DNA from: Hyparrhenia diplandra
Taxonomy: Eukaryota; Streptophyta; Magnoliopsida; Poales; Poaceae
Reading direction: 5' to 3'
Assembly: GCA_015847255.1 (NCBI GenBank)
Contig: JADLZK010006412.1
Span: 1-64,000 of the forward strand
Length of the DNA: 64,000 bases
The position numbers and the translations under genes are program-made. The notes below the pieces were generated by a model, which did not search any database, was not told the DNA's origin, and saw only the letters and a program-made list of their open reading frames with translations. Positions 58,070-64,000 of this stretch are shown here, one piece after another (the stretch's first letter is position 1; every line of letters starts with the position of its first letter).

Positions 58070-60470
58070 ATAACCCAATCGTGGGCATCAACATCATGTC
58101 ACAAACCTATGCCCAAACTTATTTTGAGGAAGAGCAACGCCGCCCACAATAAAGACATTTAGAGCCGATATGCGTTCAACTCTCCAAGGGTCGGGGTTCT
58201 ACATAATGTTTCTCTTTACCATGAAGGTGTCGGAATGAGCCTTGATTTCCACATTTTTGACATTGAGGATTTTGACATTCTAATTGGCCATCCCCTAGAA
58301 AAGTTATTCGTGATCCACCAAACACGTGGGAGTTAGATGTCAAATTAGGTAGGGACACGTTCACGCTACCCATACAACAATCCAAAAACACAATATTTGA
58401 ACCCCCGTCCCCGATAACAACCATAGAGGTGGTGTCAAAAATACCTTTTGAAACTCCCGAAGAATCTTTAGAAAAAGACTCCAAATTCTTCATTGAAGAA
58501 ATTAGCGAGATAGATGAATTTATCGATCTCCCTAAAGAATAAGAAACGACACCACCTCCCATTGAGCTAAAAGCCCTTCCCCGAAGGATTACGCTATGTT
58601 TTCCTAAACAATGACAAAAATGCTCCCTGTAATTATCGGTGATAAATTAACCGACGAGGAGTCATCCAAATTGATCAAAATACTAGAAAAACATAGGGAC
58701 GGTCTTCGGTATTCATTGCATGATTTAAAAGGGATTAGCCCTCTAATTTGCTCTCATCGCATCCTCGTTGACCGGGAAAATTCACCCTCACGCGAACCAC
58801 AACGCCGGCTCAATAATGAGATGAGAGAAGTCGTGAAGAAGGAAGTCCTCAAACTTCTTCACGTAGGGATAATCTATCCCGCACCACCACGGCCGACCGG
58901 GTTAGCCCCTGTCTGTGTGGTACCAAAGAAAGGAGGCATGACGGTGATTGAAAACGCTAAAAAATGAATTAATTCCACGGCGTGCCGCCCACTACTACAA
59001 AATTGATTTTACGTGGTGTTCGATTTTATTTTCGTGGCGGGCATTTGAGAAACCGCCACGGAAAAATACGTGGACCGGCACCCCCTTTCGGCGAGGAAAA
59101 ACCGGCCGCGGTTAATCGATTAACCATGGCGGACATTGTAAAATAACCGCCACGGTTAATCCCTATTAACCGTGGCGGACATTTTACAATGTCCGCCACG
59201 GTTATCGACATTAACCGTGGCGGTTTTTGTAATAAGCCCGCCACGGAAAATGAGGCCCAACCCATCATCCCAAAAGCCCGCATGACCCGATAAGCATCAC
59301 CGACTATATATATGAGACTTAGGTTTTTTTTGTCTTCCATCTCCCCTGAGATCCCCAGCGCCCCCTCTCCCCTCTCCCACCCCACAGAGCCGACCGCCGC
59401 CCCTTCCCCTCCCTTCCGCGCCCTCCCTCCCCTCCCGGCGGTGGCCCTCCCCTCCCAGGGTGGCGGCCCCTCCCCATCTTGGCTTTGGCAGTCGCGGCGG
59501 GCGGCGAGGGCGGGAGCGCGCGGGCGGAGCTAATCCCGGCGGGCGGAGCGGGCGCCGACGGACGGAAGACGCAAGGGCGGGCGGATCCCGCGGCGGAAAG
59601 GAGGCGGCGAGCGCATCCCGCTGCGGCGAGCGCGCGCGGCGGAGCGGAAGCGGCGCAGGCGACACTCCCGGGGCGACGACGCTGGGCGCCCATGGCGGCC
59701 ACGGCCGCTGAGGACCGGCGCTGGCGGCCACGCCGCGTGCCCTCTCCCCCCCACTCCTCCCGGCTCCAGCGGCACACGACGACGGCAGCTGAAGCGCGAG
59801 CCGCGCTTCTTTCCCCGCCTCCTCCCGGCGATCGGCGCACGGCACAGCGCGAGGATCCGGGCGCTGAGCTCGGCGGGCCGTGAGTTCCCTATAGCGGGCC
59901 CGGGCGCCCGCATCTCGGTTTCGCATTCAATTTTTATTATTTTTTATTTTTTTTTTTATTCATTAACCGTGGCGGGCATATTTTGTCCGCCACGGAAAAT
60001 CGCCCATTTTCCGCGTGACCCTCCGTCCATGGCAGACAAAATGCCCGCCACGGAAAATGTTTTTTGTCCGCCACGGTTAATTGTTTATGTAGTAGTGGTC
60101 ACAAGGTGGAGAATGTGCATTGACTACCGAAAACTCAATGCGGCAACAAAGAAAGATCACTTTCCGCTCCCTTCATTGATGAAATGTTGGAGCGGTTAGC
60201 TTAAACATTCTTTCTTCGCTTTCCTCGATGGGTATTCGTGTTATCACCAAATTCCCATCCACCCCGATGATCAAAAGCAAGACAACTTTCACATGCCCGT
60301 ATGGAACGTGACGCTTATAGGAGAATGTCGCTCGGGTTGTGTAATGCACCCGCATCATTCCAATGGTGCATGATGTCGATATTCTCGCATACATGATTGA
60401 AGAAATCATGGAGGTATTCATGGACGATTTCTCCGCCTATGGAAAAACCTTTGGCAATCTGTCTTGAGAA
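58070..60470 (+). pseudogene. Pol (protease and reverse transcriptase part), interrupted
   Basis: A protease-like segment (FHIFDIEDFDILIGHPLEKL) lies near 58245-58305. A linker with acidic residues follows, then the reverse transcriptase start (KEVLKLLHVGIIYPAP near 58840-58890, and APVCVVPKKGGMTVIENAK). A CACTA element separates this from MCIDYRKLNAATKKDHFPLP (60113-60170). Further pieces are FLDGYSCYHQIPIHPDDQ (60220-60275) and MEVFMDDFSAYGKTFG (60410-60455), which carries the catalytic DD pair in a non-standard FMDDF form typical of gypsy. Stops and shifts near 60200 and 60290 show decay. RNase H and integrase were not found. Confidence 0.85.
58990..60097. mobile_element. Non-autonomous CACTA element
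   Basis: The termini CACTACTACAAAATTG and, inverted, CACTACTACATAAACAATT flank 1.1 kb. The flanking trinucleotides GCC and GTC (58987-58989, 60098-60100) fit a 3-bp duplication with one change. Reverse transcriptase codons continue across the insertion when one copy is removed. Subterminal regions hold about six (left) and five (right) copies of CCGCCACGG in both orientations, the transposase-binding type of repeat in CACTA elements. The centre (59390-59920) is extremely GC-rich and may be a captured host exon. No transposase is encoded. Confidence 0.85.
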
Positions 60471-60934
60471 TTTAGGCCGAAGTCTTGCAACGTCGTCTTT
60501 TTGATGTTGAGATGCAATGCCTCTTTGCCATAGTTCACAAGAGAAAGATTGCTCCAGCGTAAAAGAAATCATAAAATGCATGCTTAGCAATTTTAAACAA
60601 TCCACACTTTTATTGTACCTCTCTTATGACAAGGATTGCTAGTAACATTGGTGCATTGCAAGACAAGAATGTCACATACCTAGATACTCCACCTCGGAAA
60701 TTTCATTATCACACCTGTTGCAAGGGCACATAATAAAATTTGATGAGAATGACCACGAGAAGATTATCTATTATTTTAGGGATATATAAATGAGATTCGC
60801 TCCCTAACCCGTAACTCTCATTATATAAATCCCCATCACTCACCTTCGCTCTAGTTGAGCTAGACGAAGCACGCAGAGTTCTGTTTTCGCGGTCATCACG
60901 AAGGAGAGCTACGGGTGAGGCTAGTGGTTCACGG
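60471..60934. promoter_or_regulatory. Spacer with a possible internal promoter
   Basis: After pol decays, the sequence is AT-rich up to a TATA-like box ATTATATAAATCCCC near 60818. That box lies about 115 bases before the ATG of the next ORF. No gene is seen in the first 300 bases. Confidence 0.35.
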
Positions 60935-61345
60935 ATGCCACGACCTACACCCGCACCCAAAGGCCCACGCCGGGTTCTTTACACCAACGCTGAACCCCGG
61001 GCTCACACCCACCTTCCAAGTATGAGGGGATGTTCACACCTCATCCGCACTGCTGTGAGGGTCAAGATGGCATGGGACACACACGGCGCCCTCCCGACCG
61101 AAGGGATGCCACCACCACGTCACTCTATGGTGGACCGCAGAGTGCTCCAAGAGATCAACACCCAACTCGGGAATGTGGAACTCCGCACAAGTGAGATTCT
61201 TGCTAGCCACTCACTTTGGTTTTGTGCGGGTTTCGATCAACGCCATCAGCCAGCACCGCAACACCCGCGCAGGAGGCGGAACGGAGACGGCGGGAGCACG
61301 GAGGCACGGTTTGGCGTCGGGCGCCACATGGGGTACTACCCCTAA
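60935..61345 (+). CDS. Small extra ORF of the gypsy element, function unknown
   Basis: An intact 136-codon frame (MPRPTPAPKGPRRVLYTN start, HMGYYP end) lies between pol remnants and the 3' untranslated region. It is Pro/Arg-rich at the start, has a middle part RVLQEINTQLGNVELRTSEI that could form a short helix, and ends basic. It is the only intact frame of the element, although the neighbouring genes have decayed. Extra ORFs between pol and the 3' LTR are known in Tat-lineage elements, but no family match is recognised here. It could also be a chance frame in GC-rich sequence. Confidence 0.4.
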   Translation: MPRPTPAPKGPRRVLYTNAEPRAHTHLPSMRGCSHLIRTAVRVKMAWDTHGALPTEGMPPPRHSMVDRRVLQEINTQLGNVELRTSEILASHSLWFCAGFDQRHQPAPQHPRRRRNGDGGSTEARFGVGRHMGYYP

Positions 61346-62402
61346 CCCATAGGCCATCACTAGCTTGGGGAGGACCCCCCACGGAGGTAAGTACCTACCT
61401 CCCCTATCATTTTATTTTATCTCTTAGTTTTTCATTTTCATTTCCTTAAAAAAAAATGAAAAGAACAAAGATATGATTCCACTCCAATATGTAGTATAAG
61501 GATGCTTAATTTCTCTCAAGTTGAAATGATGAATAGTTGCTCGTCTATAGTTCAATTTGCACCTAGTTCATAACATTGTATTCCCCAATGTTTAAGTTTA
61601 TTGGCTTAACTTGTCTTGTCCTAAAACTTAATGATTTGTGGGTATGCAAACACATGATTCTTCTCTAAGCTATTGCCGGATATGATATGGTAAAAATAGA
61701 ATCTACTATGATTTTGTTCTAAGAGAGATTCATCATTCGTAGAATAATTTCCAAAATTCCTTAATGATCAAAATTCTCATGATAGCCTATGTGAGACACC
61801 TGTCATACGCTTTTGATCAAGATTCACATTCACATTGCCAAAAATAGGTTATGGGCTAAGCTAAAAAAAAAATGGACGTGTGTCAGAAAAAATAAAACAA
61901 TGGGTACTTCGATACCGCCTAAAAAAAAAAAAGAAGAGAGAGAAGAATAATGGACAAGTGTCCGAGGGCGAGTAGAGCCCACTTCTTAAAAAAAGAAATA
62001 AGAGCTAGCCCATACCTTATCAAAAAGAAATAAAATTTCACTTACACATCTTGATCAAGGCTTATGACTTGTTTCTCCTTATGGTTTGCACACACGAAAT
62101 GATTTAAGGAATCATTACGAAAAATCTCCGCATGAATGATCAATCAAAGAATGAATGACTAGTGTTTCTATGAAAACCGTTTCTATCTTGCAATAACCCA
62201 AGAGTTTGGAGAATGTTATAAGCCCCATATGATTTAAGTAAACAAGGATAGATAAAAATGCCAATTTATTTAAACAACGGAAGAATACTTTATTATGAGC
62301 ATGGTACATTTTGAAATATATCGGCATTGTAGCAACTCCCGATCAACAACCAAACATCTTAGCTATTTGCTGGGGACGAGCAAAGGTTAAGCTTGGGGGA
62401 CT
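61346..62402 (+). other. 3' untranslated region and polypurine tract of the gypsy element
   Basis: Non-coding. It holds the motifs ATGGACGTGTGTC (61872-61884), GGGTACTT (61902-61909), ATGGACAAGTGTCC (61950-61963) and AGTAGAGCCC (61971-61980). The polypurine tract at 62387-62401 primes plus-strand synthesis directly before the LTR. Confidence 0.7.
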
Positions 62403-63744
62403 TGTTGGTGGTCATTATCGAGTATATTATACCGCCAACCTTTATCCAATTCATGAGAAAGGAGCAAACTTATGTTACATATACCTTTACTTCTAACCTA
62501 GTTCCACTTGTATTCGTAGAAATTATGTTTTGTGTATAAGAGTGGAAAATGTACAAAGTCGCCAAATAAATTAGAAAGCGTATTGAATAAAAGACGCCAA
62601 GGAGTGGATCAATCAAGAGGACCAAACCCTCACAGACAATTTGGCCCATGCACCATCATAGGCCCAACATTTGAAGGACAAAAAACGAATAGCAGTGAGA
62701 AGGCCGGGCCGGGGAGGGCCCAAAATTTCGTGGGCTGGCCGACACTGCGGCCGGCGCAAATTTTCGCCAAAATTTGCCGCCCTTTCTCTGGCGGTTTGGA
62801 CCCGGTCTTCACGCGGCGGTTGCATGTGGTGCAAAGTTTCGTTCCCGCCAAGAAGACCTCGAAGCAAGGAGAGCCCTCCATTCACTCCTCCCCGCCCACT
62901 ATATAAAGAGAGGCACACACCCCCTCTATACATCCACACACACACAAGTATTCACTCACTCATTGTTTCACTCACACACTCCACTCCACCACTCACACTT
63001 AGTACACATTGGAGTAGAGGAAAGGAGCTAAGTTAAATTAGAAGGGAGTGAGAGAGGAGGAAGTGTGGAGAAGAGGAGTAGCGACCCTCCCGCCTCGGGT
63101 AGACGGAGTTCCGAACCTATCGGCTCCCGCCTCCGCATTTGTACCTCTACGGATCATCCTACTCGGGTTTGGAGTAAGAGGTCCCGTGTTCTAATTACGA
63201 TGAATTATCTTCGAGTTTGAGTTATTACTTTAATTATACGTCACGTTCGTTGTTTACCATATCGGTAGATGCCCTAGTAGAGGACTCGATGAAGACCGGA
63301 TGTTCCCCGGCCGACGCTAGAGTACGTGATAAGTAGTGTAGACGTGGTGTCTAAACTACGAGTCACCCTCGTTTGCCAATCGGTTCACGCGGTAGTGAGG
63401 TAGGCGGCAGGTGGTGACGACCCTGTTTGACCTTAGTATTCCTCCATGTCCCGGTTGTCAGCGGTAGTCTAGAGGCCGGACCCTTCTGGCGCGAACCAAG
63501 GGAGAGCCGGTGGCTACGTGAACGATATAAGAAAAGAAGTAATTTGTCTTTAGGATAATCTGTTGTAGTAGAAACTCACTACCCAGTTTACCCTTTCCAT
63601 CTTCATCCCGGTAGCTAGTCAAACCCGACTTAACACCCGTTCCCGTGAAAATTGATACCCTCGAACACTTCCGGGTGAAGTGCTACAACGGTATTTCCGT
63701 GCGCTTTTGACTATTTCCCTCGCTTACGCTAAGAAACACCAACA
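62403..63744 (+). repeat. 3' LTR of the gypsy element
   Basis: Starts TGTTGGTGGTCATTATCG and ends GAAACACCAACA. The TATA-like CTATATAAAGAG is near 62900. The part from 62872 on matches the truncated 5' LTR. Confidence 0.92.
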
Positions 63745-64000
63745 CAAAGGAACACAAAGGAACTAGTCGTTTGGATTAGTTTTCTCGTTTTTTTATTTTG
63801 AGGGTTTGGAGAGGAAAAAAACATGTTGGTTGAAAAGAGTTGTAAATTTGTTAACTTATGGTTTTACCATTTGTGAAGTTTTATTTTGGTGCGAAAAAAA
63901 GACAAAGTGGTTTATTTCGTGTGATTTTGCAAATTTGACTTTTGAAATATCCTGCGCAGGTTCCTCAAGCGAAGCCTGCGCAGGATGTTATCCCCGTTAT
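63745..64000 (+). mobile_element. Transposase_28-type gypsy element, continued
   Basis: AT-rich intron-like sequence ends in CCTGCGCAG, followed by a coding-like piece (VPQAKPAQDVIPV). This fits the intron that starts at about 56069 before the inserted gypsy element. The window ends inside this piece. Confidence 0.45.

Larger units (their letters stand above)
56110..63744 (+). mobile_element. Tat/Athila-like gypsy element, interrupted by a CACTA element
   Basis: The 5' LTR (56110-56961, missing its first 469 bases) is followed by a GGCGCCGTTGTCGGGGAACGG leader. Then come decayed gag and pol remnants, a separate ORF (60935-61345), a long 3' region, the polypurine tract GGTTAAGCTTGGGGG (62387-62401) and a complete 3' LTR (62403-63744). 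Integrase is not recognised between 60600 and 60930, so an internal deletion is likely. The element lies inside an intron-like part of the Transposase_28-type element. Confidence 0.85.

Noticed and set aside
59312..59926. Overlapping frames of up to 209 codons in the CACTA core
   Set aside because: Open in most frames because of GC content. No frame carries a recognisable domain, though a captured exon remains possible.
1..64000. Search for CRISPR arrays, phage genes or bacterial operons
   Set aside because: Nothing of this kind is present. Repeats are explained by LTRs, MITEs, minisatellites and low-complexity DNA, and the genes have plant introns.

Overview
The window looks like nuclear DNA from a grass (Poaceae). 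It holds grass-type MITEs with CTCCCTCC or GGCCTTGTTTAG ends, Ty1/copia and Ty3/gypsy LTR elements, Helitrons with CTAG 3' ends, a LINE fragment, a CACTA element, and GC-rich host exons of grass type. There are no bacterial features, CRISPR arrays, rRNA genes or convincing tRNA genes. The genus cannot be decided from the sequence alone. Only two host genes are recognisable and both are broken: a family 1 beta-glucosidase (GH1) and a secreted family 5 glycoside hydrolase with a C-terminal lectin domain (GH5). Everything else is nested mobile DNA or unassigned intergenic sequence.

Layout. 1-1337: 3' part of a Helitron with a GC-rich minisatellite and a MITE inside it; it interrupts another MITE (1338-1515). 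1746-5340: AT-rich intergenic DNA with a 5'-truncated LINE (3933-4562) flanked by a 13-bp target duplication. 5341-9350: a MITE split by a 3.7-kb LTR element. 9453-19641: a degenerate Helitron that still shows its Rep nuclease, PIF1-like helicase and a replication protein A-like segment. Its 3' end lies 34 bp upstream of a GH1 exon. 19676-26271: the GH1 pseudogene, whose largest intron has taken up a solo LTR (20033-21208), a MITE, a tandem repeat and a nested pair of LTR-type insertions (22399-25232).

26272-30285: intergenic DNA with two non-autonomous inverted-end elements. 30286-32750: the GH5 gene, in which half of exon 2 is inverted and flanked by nearly identical inverted 89-bp arms. 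33214-36570: a second MITE split by a relative of the LTR element at 5482-9203. 37206-44925: a complete gypsy-type LTR element of 7.7 kb with target duplication TTTAT, matching LTRs and only a decayed gag. 44994-48615: a copia 5' LTR and gag, cut off by another LTR fragment. 49075-52510: 3' half of a gypsy element on the minus strand. 52515-56109 and 63745-64000: a gypsy element with a Transposase_28-type gag and apparent introns. It is interrupted by a second gypsy element (56110-63744), whose reverse transcriptase is itself interrupted by a CACTA element (58990-60097).

The order of events can be read from who interrupts whom: MITEs are the oldest targets, then LTR elements, then the CACTA element. 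Several frameshifts are single-base changes in G/C runs, and the LTR pairs differ by similar small indels. Some may therefore be assembly errors, and the frameshift calls should be read with that in mind. The rearrangements (inverted exon, in-frame loss of the GH1 nucleophile, nested insertions) do not depend on single bases.
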